A stretch of DNA of 64,000 nucleotides from Oscillospiraceae bacterium (GCA_910574995.1 CAJTCS010000007.1:1-64000), one strand, 5' to 3'; positions 1 to 8,678 are shown, counted from the stretch's first letter. Notes: generated by a model from the sequence alone, not told the origin. Program-made: numbers and translations.

Positions 1-78
1 TTTTAGTTAGGTTGGCAGACCTTAACTTTAATCTATCGGGGAGTTCCTTTTTTGTCCATAGCTAAAGCTTTTTTATCT

Positions 79-212
79 CCACTGGCAGAGCCAGTGGTTG
101 ACTTTTTCAATTAAAAAGTCCTCAGTCGATTGTATCATCGACTGAGGACTTTCGTGGCAAAGGTGGCCTATTCTGATACAAATGCACCCCCTTGGGATAA
201 GGGGGTGCATTT
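79..212. repeat. Three consecutive perfect hairpins
   Basis: Three separate perfect inverted repeats lie in the first 212 bases: 79-97 (8-bp arms, 3-nt loop), 115-152 (16-bp arms, 6-nt loop) and 180-212 (14-bp arms, 5-nt loop). The second and third have A/T runs on both sides and could be bidirectional terminators for the leftward gene ending at 250 and for something left of the window. No gene is seen in 1-249. Confidence 0.6.
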
Positions 213-249
213 GCCATGGGGGTGTGCAGCCAATCATCCTCTACATTTA

Positions 250-1023
250 TTAGGTTTGATCTAAGTAGAAAAAAATTACATTCGTCAATGCCTTACTCAT
301 AACTGAAATGGTACGATCAAAATTTTCTGGAATGGCACTTGAATCATTATGCGCTAAAATATTACGATAATATGTAATATCATCCTCATCAAAATTTTTC
401 CCAGGTCGGCGAGTTTTATGAAAGCCGACCTTAGTAGGCACACTTGAAGTGTTAAACTGATTTTTGATAAAATCGGTGACATCTTTTTGCTTACGATTTT
501 GAGAAATAAGTGACAGTAAGAATTCATACTGCATTAGATATCGAACAGCAATATTTTCAATTTTCATTATATTTCCGAAGATGGTGAATCGGTCCTTTTT
601 TCGCAAGTCTATAGACGAATTCAAAAAAAGTCCTGCATATCGCTGAATAGGATATGAAACCGTCACAGAAAGAGTATCCACCATCAATATCATGTCATTA
701 ATAATGAGAGGACCATCTTTAGGCTGTTCATTTGGATTGTAAATATCCCCTGTTCGAACGGAAAATTCAGTAACAACTGCATCAAGGTGTCCAATGATAT
801 TTGTGATAAATAATTCTACAGACTGACGTGTAGAGTCTATTATTGAACTATCGATAGTTATATCTGGGGCAAAAAACACCTTTATGCCGACTATGCAAAG
901 ATCATCTTGAAGTATTTCGATAGAAGTAATATTTTCGTGCCGTTCAATTGAGAATGTGCGACATTCTCCGTTTACAGCAATTCCATCTATGCCAGAAACG
1001 TCAAAAATAATGAAAGGGTTCAT
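250..1023 (-). CDS. Uncharacterised protein with C-terminal HEPN-like motif
   Basis: I do not recognise the family. The protein has about 257 residues, is soluble, and has no signal peptide. Near the C-terminus it reads YYRNILAHND, which contains RxxxxH, the catalytic pattern of HEPN ribonucleases; it lies in a helical tail, as in HEPN folds. The start is set at the ATG ending at 1023 because AAGGAAG sits six bases before it; the in-frame ATG ending at 1029 abuts that Shine-Dalgarno. The gene is visibly AT-richer than its neighbours, which suggests recent transfer. It stands alone, next to a small regulator pair and a serine recombinase, a typical place for a toxin or defence cargo gene. HEPN function is an inference from one motif. 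Confidence 0.55.
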   Translation of the reverse strand: MNPFIIFDVSGIDGIAVNGECRTFSIERHENITSIEILQDDLCIVGIKVFFAPDITIDSSIIDSTRQSVELFITNIIGHLDAVVTEFSVRTGDIYNPNEQPKDGPLIINDMILMVDTLSVTVSYPIQRYAGLFLNSSIDLRKKDRFTIFGNIMKIENIAVRYLMQYEFLLSLISQNRKQKDVTDFIKNQFNTSSVPTKVGFHKTRRPGKNFDEDDITYYRNILAHNDSSAIPENFDRTISVMSKALTNVIFFYLDQT

Positions 1024-1119
1024 GGCCATCTTCCTTTAGCTCAAAAATACTGTATTATTTAATTTTAGCACAAATCTCTTAAAAAATGAAGACCCTTTTC
1101 AATAATTCTCAAGTTCAGG

Positions 1120-1371
1120 TCAAAGATTCGGATACCAGCGCAGCAGATCACCGCGCCCTTCCTCCTCCAACTGCTCCACCGCATATCGGAGCCATTCCTC
1201 CGGGGTGGGAATGTCCCCGGCCCGTGGTATCCGCTCCCAAGATGCCCGCTTTACCGGGTCGGGGTCATTCATCCCCTGTTCTATGCGGGCCGAGATGATG
1301 GACCGCATTTCTTCCACAGAGATGCCCCGCTGACGGGCCAAGCGTTCAAATAAAGTTTTCGGTTTTTCCAT
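1120..1371 (-). CDS. Small protein resembling Spo0A C-terminal-domain-like mobile-element proteins
   Basis: This 83-residue protein resembles the short clostridial proteins often labelled Spo0A C-terminal-domain-like. It has an amphipathic N-terminal helix (LFERLARQRGISVEEMR), then an IPRAGDIPTPEEW segment. No receiver domain is present, so it is not Spo0A itself. The start is the ATG ending at 1371, because GAGGAGGT lies five bases upstream; the frame is open further upstream but has no such site. It is divergent from the XRE regulator at 1516, and such pairs often accompany mobile elements. Its role is unknown; a DNA-binding accessory is plausible. Confidence 0.6.
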   Translation of the reverse strand: MEKPKTLFERLARQRGISVEEMRSIISARIEQGMNDPDPVKRASWERIPRAGDIPTPEEWLRYAVEQLEEEGRGDLLRWYPNL

Positions 1372-1439
1372 ACTGACCTCCTCGCAGTAATCAGTATTTC
1401 CCGGCAGAGAACCGGGCAAACCGTATTTCCCTTTAGGGG

Positions 1440-1500
1440 ATGTCACTGTCTACCTATCGCGCCTATTATAACACCATTTCGGGAATTATAATAGTTACAG
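1440..1500. promoter_or_regulatory. Divergent promoter region between small protein and XRE regulator
   Basis: Two TATAAT-like boxes face opposite ways around 1463-1493, inside an imperfect palindrome with TTATAA at each end. This fits overlapping divergent promoters that the XRE protein could repress. The -35 boxes are weak, so the exact promoters are uncertain. Confidence 0.4.
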
Positions 1501-1515
1501 ATGGGTGGTGATGGC

Positions 1516-1815
1516 TTGGATGCACAAAAGCAGATCAAAAAACTGATGGAAGAACGGGGCTGGACAGATTACCGGCTGGCGAAGGAGTCCGGCCTCTCCC
1601 ACTCCACCGTTACGAATATGTTCAACAGGAACAATGCTCCCACGCTGCCGACCTTGGAGGCCGTGTGTAGGGCATTTGGCATCACATTGGCGCAGTTCTT
1701 TTCAGAGGGAAATCCGCTGGAGCTGACCGAGGAACAACAAACGCTATTTGCCCGATGGAGTTCTCTGACCGACCGCCAGAAAAACCTGCTCCTCGAATTG
1801 ATGGACACAATGTAA
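1516..1815 (+). CDS. XRE-family helix-turn-helix regulator
   Basis: This is a 99-residue DNA-binding protein with a standard XRE/Cro HTH in the first 65 residues: Q-I-K-K-L-M-E-E-R-G-W, then YRLAKESGLSHSTVTNMF and a recognition-helix pattern. A short C-terminal helix ends in LTDRQKNLLLELMD. The TTG at 1516 is preferred because GGTGG lies seven bases upstream; an ATG at 1501 would add five residues but has no Shine-Dalgarno. It is convergent with the serine recombinase and divergent from the small Spo0A-like gene, so it probably autoregulates or controls the element. Confidence 0.8.
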   Translation: MDAQKQIKKLMEERGWTDYRLAKESGLSHSTVTNMFNRNNAPTLPTLEAVCRAFGITLAQFFSEGNPLELTEEQQTLFARWSSLTDRQKNLLLELMDTM

Positions 1816-1817
1816 AT

Positions 1818-1850
1818 CCCCGCTGATTCCACTTGGAAGAATCAACGGGG
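1818..1850. terminator. Bidirectional intrinsic terminator
   Basis: A 12-bp hairpin with one mismatch (CCCCGCTGATTC pairing with GAATCAACGGGG) is followed by GTTTTG. It lies between the convergent XRE and recombinase genes and can serve both. Confidence 0.7.
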
Positions 1851-1862
1851 GTTTTGCTTGTG

Positions 1863-3380
1863 TCAGCTCTCTATTTCGCTGCCATTCTGGAATCTGAACA
1901 CCAGCCGCCCATCATGGTAGGCCGTGGCCTTCTCCACCACCGCCAGCCAGAGCCGTTCATCAAATTCGTTGATGGCATCGCCGCGCTCGGACAGTTCAAA
2001 CATAAAGCCGCCGATAGCATCGGCCTTGGCCTGCCGCTGCTTTTTCTGCTCTTGGAGGGCATCCGCCCTGGCCTTGGCCTTTTCATACCTCGCCACATAT
2101 CCGTTGTAGCGTTCGGTGTATTCCTCCTGGCTCTGCGCACTTTGGGCATTTTCCTGGATGCACCGCTGGGTCAGCTCGGTGACCACCTCGATTTCCTGGA
2201 GCAGCCCGTCCAGTTCCGCGTCAATGGCGGAGCAGTCAGTGAGGGCGGTCTGCATCAAGCGGCAGTCCTCCAGCAGAGCATCCTTGCTGCCCAGCAGTTT
2301 GTTGAATGCCGCCAGGAACCGGGCCTGGATGTCCTCCTCCCGCAGATGCGGAGTGGCGCACTTTTTCTCGCCACTGAACTTCTCATTGCACTGCCAGATA
2401 ACGCGGCGGTACTTGCTGTTGGAGTGCCAGACCTTGGGGCCGTAAAATGCACCGCAGTCGGCGCAAACGATGCGGGAGGCAAAAATACTGCCGCCGCTGT
2501 AGCGATGGCCCAGCCCTTTGCGCCGCGCAAACTCGGCCTGTACCTTATCGAACTCCGCCGGGTCGATGATAGGCTGGTGGCTCTCCTCAATGTAATACTG
2601 CGGCACTTCTCCCTCGTTGACCTTCATCTTTTTCTCCAGAAAGTCAACTGTAAACTTCTTTTGAAGGAGCGCCGCTCCTTTGTACTTCTCATTCGTCAAA
2701 ATCGAGGATATCGTGGTAGTTCCCCATTTTGTTTTGCCCGCAGGGGTAGGAATGCCATCCGCCGTGAGCATCTTGGCGATTTGGTAGGGTGTTTTGCCTG
2801 CCATGAACAGGGCAAAAATGCGGCGGACGATCTTGGCCTCGTCCTCTACCACCACGGGAATGTCATCTTCGCCCTTTTCATAGCCAAGAAACTGCTTGTA
2901 GGGGAGGCTGACCTTGCCGTCTGCGAACCGCTTTCTCTGGCCCCAGGTGACGTTCTCCGAAATGGAGCGGCTCTCCTCCTGGGCCAGCGAGGACATGATG
3001 GTGAGGAGCAATTCGCCCTTGCTGTCGAAAGTCCAAATGTTCTCCTTCTCAAAGTAGACCTCCACACCTTTTTCCTTGAGGGTGCGAATGGCGGTCAGAC
3101 TGTCCACAGTGTTCCGGGCGAACCGGCTCACCGACTTGGTAACGATGAGGTCGATCTCCCCGGCGAGAGCATCCGCCACCATCTGATTGAAGCCTTGGCG
3201 GTGGCGGGTATTGGTTGCCGAAATGCCCTCGTCCGTGTAGACACGCACAAATTCCCACTCTGGGTTATTCTGGATGTACTTGGTGTAGTAGTCGATCTGC
3301 GCCTCATAGCTGGTGAACTGCTCATCACTGCCGGTAGAAACGCGGGCGTACCCCGCCGTCCGCCGTTTTCTCGCCGCCAC
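1863..3380 (-). CDS. Large serine recombinase
   Basis: The resolvase catalytic domain is at about residues 8-150, with the nucleophile in GYARVSTGSDEQ and the motifs DEGISATNTRHRQGF and SVSRFARN. A Recombinase domain follows at about 170-280, then a zinc ribbon (CADCG plus a second Cys pair near 330-345) and a C-terminal coiled coil. The 505-residue length from the GTG at 3380 is normal for element integrases. Codons upstream stay in frame to about 3452 and read like a family N-terminus (VTVIPPTLDLF), but there is no ATG. That open frame runs into the 3' part of a phage capsid gene, so the natural start is either non-canonical or lost at the junction. It probably integrated an element that extends left of the window. 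Confidence 0.9.
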   Translation of the reverse strand: MAARKRRTAGYARVSTGSDEQFTSYEAQIDYYTKYIQNNPEWEFVRVYTDEGISATNTRHRQGFNQMVADALAGEIDLIVTKSVSRFARNTVDSLTAIRTLKEKGVEVYFEKENIWTFDSKGELLLTIMSSLAQEESRSISENVTWGQRKRFADGKVSLPYKQFLGYEKGEDDIPVVVEDEAKIVRRIFALFMAGKTPYQIAKMLTADGIPTPAGKTKWGTTTISSILTNEKYKGAALLQKKFTVDFLEKKMKVNEGEVPQYYIEESHQPIIDPAEFDKVQAEFARRKGLGHRYSGGSIFASRIVCADCGAFYGPKVWHSNSKYRRVIWQCNEKFSGEKKCATPHLREEDIQARFLAAFNKLLGSKDALLEDCRLMQTALTDCSAIDAELDGLLQEIEVVTELTQRCIQENAQSAQSQEEYTERYNGYVARYEKAKARADALQEQKKQRQAKADAIGGFMFELSERGDAINEFDERLWLAVVEKATAYHDGRLVFRFQNGSEIES

Positions 3381-4347
3381 CGAAGGGGTGCGGGTGAACA
3401 GGTCGAGGGTCGGCGGAATGACCGTTACTGAGGTACTGGCCGTTGTTGTCCTTCAGCTTGCGCAGCACCGCCAGCGTCTGGTCGTTGGTGAGGAAGGCGG
3501 CGTTCTTGCGGTAGGGCCGCTTGAGGGCGTAGACCAGGTCGATGACCTCGTCCGCCGCGATGGAGGCCCCGGCGGTGGTGACGGCGGTCTGCGCCCCGCC
3601 GGTTGCCGCCAGCAGGCCCAGGGGCTTGCCGGTGCCGTCCCCGTTGAGGAAGGCGTCCTCCTCGGCGTTGCCCAGGGCCTTGGCAAACTGAGCGATGATG
3701 TAGCTTTCCAGGCCGAAGGCGTTGTCGTAGAGCAGTTCCTCGGTGACCTTCACCGCCACATGGAGCTTGTGAGCATCCAGGGAAATCTGGGCGAAGGTGG
3801 CGTCCCCGAAGGTGAGCGCGCCGCCCTCATCGATCCACGCGGCGGCGGGCTTGGTGGCGGCGATGTTGATCTTGTGCTCCCCGCTGGTGGTGATGCGGTG
3901 GCCCAGCCTGCGCATGATGTTCTCCTCGTTCAGCCCATCGATGAGCCTGGAGTCGTACTCCTCCGGCACCAGGTAGCCGCCGTTGGCGTCGATGCCCTCT
4001 TGAAGAACGTTGCTCACCTGGCGGAAGTTGGTGCGCAGGGCGGTGAGCATGGCCTCCTTGTAGGCTTTGGAGGCCCGCCCAGTTTTAGGCTCGTCCGAAT
4101 CAGTGCCGCCCAGGGGCTTGCCGGTCAAGGGGCTGGCGGTGGGCTTGGACAGCTCGGCATCCAGCGCCTCCTGCCGCTCCAGACGGGCGATCTCCCTGCC
4201 CAGATCGGTGATGTCCTGCTCCATCTTGGTGTAGGCGGCATCGTCCTCGGCGGACAGAACGCCCTTCTCGTTGCGGTGGCTGTCCAGGAAAGCCTTCGCA
4301 GCCTCCCAAGCCTTGGCCCGTTTTTCACGCAGTTCCAAAATAGTCAT
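3325..4347 (-). pseudogene. HK97-family major capsid protein, 3' end lost
   Basis: The N-terminal delta domain is a coiled coil (residues 1-75), followed by the capsid core (TSGEHKINIAATKPAAAWIDEGG, AFGLESYIIAQFAKALG, DAFLNGDGTGKPLGLL) as in HK97-fold capsids. Homology stops at about residue 306 (DNNGQYL, near 3430). The remaining 34 residues are translated out of frame from the recombinase gene. Full-length relatives run to about 390-410 residues, so the C-terminal P-domain end is missing and the protein cannot assemble. It is downstream of the protease and portal genes in the usual order. Normally this protein forms the phage head shell. Confidence 0.88.
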
Positions 4348-4359
4348 GGTCAGTTCCTC

Positions 4360-5094
4360 CTAAAATTTCATAAGATTAAGCCGCTCCATGAGCGTGTCAA
4401 CGGAGCGGCCTGTGGGTGCAGGTGCGGGATCGGGTTTGACGATCCGGCTCTTGGCAGCGATCTTCCCCATGAGGGAATTGACCACCGCTACCGGAGAGTA
4501 GAGCATGGAGCCAGCGGGCGGGGCCTCGTCCTCCGCCGGGGCGCGGGACAGGATGCCGTCCGCAAAGCCCAGCTCCACCGCCTTGTTCGCGTCCATCCAA
4601 GTCTCGGCATCCATGAGGTGGGACAACTTGGCGCGGGATAGGCCGGACTTGATCTCGTAGGCGTTGATGATGGAGTCCTTCACGCTCTCCAGCATGGCGA
4701 TGGCCTTCTCCATCTCGCCGGAATCACCCCAGGCAATCGTGGCCGGGTTGTGGATCATCATGGTGGACACCGGGGACATCAGCACCTTGGTGCCAGCCAT
4801 AGCGATGACCGAGGCAGCACTGGCGGCGATACCGTCAATTTTCACGGTCACGTCATGGGGGTAGTCCATGAGCATATTGTAGATTTGCGCCGCCGCCACA
4901 CAGTCACCGCCGGGGCTGTTGATCCAGACGGTGATGTTGCCGGAGCCGCCCATCAGCTCATCCTTGAAAAGCTGCGGGGTCACGTCATCGTCATACCAGC
5001 TATCCTCGGCGATGGTGCCGTTGAGGAACAGCGTCCGTTCCTCCGGGGCTGTCTCCGTCGCCGCCTTCACTTTCCAGTTCCAAAATTTTTTCAT
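4360..5094 (-). CDS. Phage head maturation protease, ClpP-related
   Basis: This serine protease would cleave capsid delta domains during head assembly. The ClpP/crotonase-like fold is clear: WINSPGGDC (oxyanion strand), GIAASAASVIAMAG with the nucleophile Ser, MIHNPAT with the catalytic His, and a later Asp in DAETWMDANKAVELGFADG. The start is the ATG ending at 5094, because AGGAGG lies seven bases upstream. The 244-residue length is normal for phage protease genes. The first bases overlap the end of the portal frame by 95 nt, a layout seen in related phages. The gene itself seems intact but both neighbours are broken, so it no longer has a role in phage production. Confidence 0.88.
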   Translation of the reverse strand: MKKFWNWKVKAATETAPEERTLFLNGTIAEDSWYDDDVTPQLFKDELMGGSGNITVWINSPGGDCVAAAQIYNMLMDYPHDVTVKIDGIAASAASVIAMAGTKVLMSPVSTMMIHNPATIAWGDSGEMEKAIAMLESVKDSIINAYEIKSGLSRAKLSHLMDAETWMDANKAVELGFADGILSRAPAEDEAPPAGSMLYSPVAVVNSLMGKIAAKSRIVKPDPAPAPTGRSVDTLMERLNLMKF

Positions 5095-5880
5095 CGGAAT
5101 CCTCCTCTCCTGTCGTAGTGGTATCTGCAAAAGCCCCAGCGTCCTTCAGCGGGAGCATATTGCCGTTGATGAGGTACAGGTCGCCGCCCTCCTCGGCGGG
5201 GATGCGGTCGAGGTTCTCCAGCTCCCGGATGTCGTTGGCGGACATCCAGCCGTTCTGACGGGCGGTGGCGTAACCGTTCATCCGGCTCTGGTAGTCGCCC
5301 CGGAGCAAGCCCTCCAAGTTGAACTTCACGAAGTAGCGAGCCTTTTCATTTGTGGATAGCAGGGTGCGCTGGATGGACTGCTCCCAGCGGGTCACCCAAG
5401 GCTCCAGTGTGTATTTCACAAACTCCAGCGACTGCTGCTCAATATTAGAAAAGCTCGACTTTTCCAGGTCGCCCACCATGTGAGGCGGCACTCGGAAAAT
5501 TCGAGCGATCTCATTGATTTGGAATTTTCTCGTTTCGAGGAACTGCGCCTGCTCCGGCGAAATGCCGATGGGCGTGTATTTCATGCCCTCCTCCAGAACG
5601 GCGATCTTGTTGGCGTTGCCGCTGCCGCCGAAGGTGGACTGCCAGCTCTCCCGCACACGCTGGGGGTCTTTGATGGTGCCGGGATGTTCCAGGACGCCGC
5701 CAGGTGCCGCACCGTTGGCGAAGAACTTCGCGCCGTACTCCTCGCAGGCGATGGCCATGCCAATGGCGTTCTTCGCCATAGCGATGGGCGAGTAGCCCAC
5801 CAATCCGTCAAAGCCTAAACCGGGGATGTGCAGCACGTCTGAGGGCCGGAGGATGACGGTCTGGTCTTTGGAGCGGACAG
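5000..5880 (-). pseudogene. Phage portal protein, N-terminus deleted
   Basis: The reading frame begins abruptly in KDQTVILRPSDVLHIPGLG and continues as a HK97-type portal: VGYSPIAMAKNAIG, RKFQINEIARIFRVPPHMVGDLEKSSFSNIEQQ and the C-terminal acidic tail. About 120 N-terminal residues expected in the family are missing. The sequence upstream belongs to a different gene, a methyltransferase, so this is a deletion junction near 5880-5885. The first in-frame ATG ends at 5836 but has no convincing ribosome site. Confidence 0.85.
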
Positions 5881-5883
5881 CCT

Positions 5884-6125
5884 CTATTCAGCGGCATCCG
5901 AATGGGGGTGCTGCAGCCACTTGATGATCTGGTTCCGGCTCTTGGCCTTGGCGGAGCCGCCCACCACCCGGCGGTGCGTTTCCCAGACCTCCGTCCAGAA
6001 AGCGATGTCCTCCTCGGTAGGCTCCGGCGTGTCAAGACCAGCACACCACCAGTCAGGGAACCCCTGGAGCCTGGCGCATTCGGTCGGGGGATGTTGATTT
6101 GCCGAAGCGTCAACAGCAGGTTCCC
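5884..6125 (-). pseudogene. C-terminal fragment of a C5-cytosine DNA methyltransferase
   Basis: In this frame the translation contains PTECARLQGFPDWWC, the target-recognition/motif IX-type signature of Dcm-like methyltransferases. WETHRRVVGGSAKAKSRNQ and IIKWLQHPHSDAAE then follow, and a TAG is formed at the junction with the portal fragment. The catalytic PCQ and ENV motifs, which lie further upstream in the family, are absent, so only about 75 residues survive. Phages of this type often carry such methyltransferases beside the terminase. Confidence 0.75.
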
Positions 6126-6228
6126 ATCAGGCATTTTACACCACCCCTTCTTTTGCGGCTTTGTTTGGTTTACGACTGTTCGGCAGACAATTTTTACTGG
6201 CGCTACCGTCTATTATACTCATTTTCTC

Positions 6229-6257
6229 TTGATTGTTAATTCAAAAAATGTTATAAC
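6229..6257 (+). promoter_or_regulatory. SigA promoter of the LysR gene
   Basis: TTGATT (6229-6234), 17-bp spacer, TATAAC (6252-6257), 39 bases before the ATG at 6296. Confidence 0.7.
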
Positions 6258-6295
6258 ATATAAAGGACTTTTATCAATCAGTGGAGGGGACGGTT

Positions 6296-7189
6296 ATGAA
6301 CACCTTTCAACTCACTTGCTTTTTGACTGTGGCGGAAACTCTCAGCTTTGCGAAAGCCGCCAAGCTCCTCAATGTAACTCAGCCAGCGGTCACGCATCAA
6401 ATCCATTCTTTGGAGGAGGAGTTGAACGCGCAGTTATTTAAGCGCACCACGCGGTCGGTAGAGATCACCCAGGAAGGGCTGATCTTTTTGAACGACGCAA
6501 AAAATGTACTGAATATCATTTCGCTGGCGAAAAAGCGGTTTGAGGAGCCTGTGGTGGATGACCGGCAGTTCTTCTCCATCGGCTGTCACAGCAACAATGA
6601 ATTGCGCCTGTTGCCTGAGATACTGCGGCAAATGGCGGATTCCTGCCCTATGCTGTATCCTGTGTTTCAGGTCGTACCGTTCCAGCACTTGTACCAACTG
6701 CTGGACGAGGAAGCGGTCGATGTAATCATTGCATTTCAAGAAAAGAGTTCAAAGAAAATAGACGGCATTTACAAAGAGCTGACTCAGGTCCGTATCACCG
6801 GCGTTCTACCAGCCACCCATCCGCTGGCAGAAAAGGAGCTGCTGGATGAGGACGATCTCCGAACACAGCGGCTGCTCCTGCTTGACCCACAGATATGCCC
6901 CGACAACTTGAATGCCGTACAGCACGAATTGACAACGGGAAGGGCCGTATCTGAATTGCTCATGTGCGGGTCAGCCGATGCCTGCATCACGCTGGCCAAG
7001 GCCGGTTTTGGGCTTGCCGTCCAGCCTGATTTCCCGGCCCTGCGGGACCCCGCCTTGGCCTACATTCCAATCAAAGATGTGGAGCCCTTGTCCTATGGGG
7101 CATACTACAAGAGCGTAACAGGAAAGCCGATGCTGAAGCTCTTTCTGCAATTGTGTAAGGATAACTTTCCTGTCAGGCCGGAGTTATGA
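6296..7189 (+). CDS. LysR-family transcriptional regulator
   Basis: The N-terminal winged HTH reads FAKAAKLLNVTQPAVTHQIHSLEEELNAQLFKRTTR at residues 18-55, the LTTR signature. A periplasmic-binding-like effector domain follows to residue 297. The start is the ATG at 6296 with GGAGGGG seven bases upstream; the in-frame GTG at 6281 lies before the ribosome site. It directly precedes the MATE pump gene on the same strand with a 135-bp gap holding a hairpin, so control of the pump is the simplest idea. LTTRs usually regulate a neighbour in answer to a small molecule; the ligand is unknown. Confidence 0.9.
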   Translation: MNTFQLTCFLTVAETLSFAKAAKLLNVTQPAVTHQIHSLEEELNAQLFKRTTRSVEITQEGLIFLNDAKNVLNIISLAKKRFEEPVVDDRQFFSIGCHSNNELRLLPEILRQMADSCPMLYPVFQVVPFQHLYQLLDEEAVDVIIAFQEKSSKKIDGIYKELTQVRITGVLPATHPLAEKELLDEDDLRTQRLLLLDPQICPDNLNAVQHELTTGRAVSELLMCGSADACITLAKAGFGLAVQPDFPALRDPALAYIPIKDVEPLSYGAYYKSVTGKPMLKLFLQLCKDNFPVRPEL

Positions 7190-7265
7190 AGCAGCGGTTG
7201 ACTTTGATAAGTGCCTGTGCTACAATAGTCTCGCTTGTCAGAGGACTTGCGATCAAAAATCGTTG

Positions 7266-7299
7266 AAGTGGGATAAGCCCGTATAGGGTTTGTCCCACT
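7266..7299 (+). terminator. Hairpin between LysR and MATE genes
   Basis: Fourteen-base arms pair with two G-U or mismatched positions around a short loop (AGTGGGATAAGCCC against GGGTTTGTCCCACT), followed by TCTTGTTTTG. It may terminate the LysR message or attenuate the pump gene. Confidence 0.55.
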
Positions 7300-7324
7300 T
7301 CTTGTTTTGCCTGGAGGTATTTTT

Positions 7325-8644
7325 GTGAATGACAAACTGAAAAATCTTTGGCGATACATCTTCCCAGCTATGGGCGGGCTGTTCGTGACCTACCTCTACA
7401 ATGTGGTAGACGGCATATTCGTGGGCCAGGGTGTGGGGGCGGCAGCTCTGGGTGCCGTAAACATTGGCGTTCCGTTCATTACTTTTTCCGTTGCTGTTGC
7501 GGCGATGTTTCCTATGGGCGGAGCAACGGTGGTCGCCATCCGAATGGGCCGAGGAGACAAGGAGGGAGCAAACCATGCCTTTATGACCTCGGTTGCACTG
7601 ACGCTGCTGGTATCGCTCCTGCTCACGATGGCAGGGATGGTGTTCTGTGACCAAATTATCGACATGAGCGGCGGACGCACCCTCGGCAAAGCCATGCGGG
7701 ATATGGCGGCAGATTATCTGTTCTATTACTGCGCTTTTTCTATCCCTATGCTGATGAGTACCTGCTTGTCTGCTTTTGTGCGGAATGACGGCTCCCCGAC
7801 CCTGTCCTTTGCAGGGATGTGTGTGGGAGCAGGAGCAAATATCTTCCTGGACTGGCTGTTCATCTTTCCGCTGGACATGGGCTTGATCGGCGCGGCCATC
7901 GCCTCCGGGCTGGGTCAGGTGTTTTCTGTGGCTGTTCTCCTCTCCCATTTTGTGAGGAGACAGGGTAGCCTGCGTTTTCGGCGGTTCCATCTCAGCGGAG
8001 CATTGGCAATGAAAATCTGCAAGCGGGGTGTTCCGGAGGCCGTTTCCCAACTGACAACGCCAGTTACCGCTCTCTGCTACAACCTCATGCTGGCAAGGCT
8101 GGTGGGCGACATTGGGGTGTCTACATTCAGTGTTCTGAGTTTTATCTACTCACTGGCAAACGCCATTTTGTCGGGAGTGGCGCAGGGTTTACAGCCCCTT
8201 TGGGGGAACTGCTACGGAGAGCAGGATACAGATGGGATGAACGAGTATTTCCGTTGGGGAATCCGCATCAATGCCACACTATCCGTAGCCATCTACGGAC
8301 TGCTGCTTTTCTTCACCGAACCAGTGATTCGCATTTTTAATCAGGACCTGGAGCTTGTTCAAAACGCCTCCGCAGCTTTGCCGTTGTTCAGCCTTTCCTT
8401 CATCCCGATGGCGTTAAATCTGATTTACACGGCGTTTCTATACTCCACCAAACGGACGCTCCAGGCCGATGCCATTTCCTTTAGTCGGGGTATTGTCTTA
8501 AAAGTGGCGGCTATTTTCTGTTTGCCCGCTCTTTTGGGCGGCGATACGATTTGGCTTGCCCCGCTTGCCGCAGAACTTCTGACACTGTTGCTGGCGCTGG
8601 TGCTTTCCAAAACAGCGAAACCTGTCAAGAGTATTGATAAATAA
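7325..8644 (+). CDS. MATE-family multidrug/cation efflux transporter
   Basis: An inner-membrane protein of 439 residues with about 12 hydrophobic segments in two similar halves. The opening PAMGGLFVTYLYNVVDGIFVGQGVGAAALGAVNIGVP is typical of the MATE family (NorM/DinF/MepA type). GTG at 7325 is taken as start because GGAGGT stands seven bases before it. Such pumps export drugs or metabolites in exchange for sodium or protons. It follows the LysR gene and is probably its target. The substrate cannot be read from sequence. Confidence 0.9.
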   Translation: MNDKLKNLWRYIFPAMGGLFVTYLYNVVDGIFVGQGVGAAALGAVNIGVPFITFSVAVAAMFPMGGATVVAIRMGRGDKEGANHAFMTSVALTLLVSLLLTMAGMVFCDQIIDMSGGRTLGKAMRDMAADYLFYYCAFSIPMLMSTCLSAFVRNDGSPTLSFAGMCVGAGANIFLDWLFIFPLDMGLIGAAIASGLGQVFSVAVLLSHFVRRQGSLRFRRFHLSGALAMKICKRGVPEAVSQLTTPVTALCYNLMLARLVGDIGVSTFSVLSFIYSLANAILSGVAQGLQPLWGNCYGEQDTDGMNEYFRWGIRINATLSVAIYGLLLFFTEPVIRIFNQDLELVQNASAALPLFSLSFIPMALNLIYTAFLYSTKRTLQADAISFSRGIVLKVAAIFCLPALLGGDTIWLAPLAAELLTLLLALVLSKTAKPVKSIDK

Positions 8645-8678
8645 ATCTTATAGGATATAAAGATTACTTCACAATAAT

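Larger units (their letters stand above)
1..3435. mobile_element. Right end of a serine-recombinase element, left end outside the window
   Basis: The recombinase sits exactly where the capsid gene homology stops, at about 3430-3435. Its associated regulator pair and the AT-rich gene lie to the left. Large serine recombinases usually lie at one end of the element they move, so 1-3435 is probably the integrase end of an inserted element. The other junction would be beyond position 1. Confidence 0.5.
3436..6134. mobile_element. Remnant of a tailed-phage head module
   Basis: Portal fragment, ClpP-like protease and capsid fragment lie in the standard order on the minus strand, with a methyltransferase fragment fused to the portal's broken end. 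No terminase or tail genes remain. This is decayed prophage, cut at both ends. Confidence 0.8.

Noticed and set aside
1086-1298. Rightward 70-codon frame
   Set aside because: Antisense to the small Spo0A-like gene, which has a strong ribosome site.
1833-4641. Long rightward open frames over the recombinase and capsid genes
   Set aside because: They are antisense to clear recombinase and capsid/protease coding sequence, have no domain features, and arise from GC-rich third positions.
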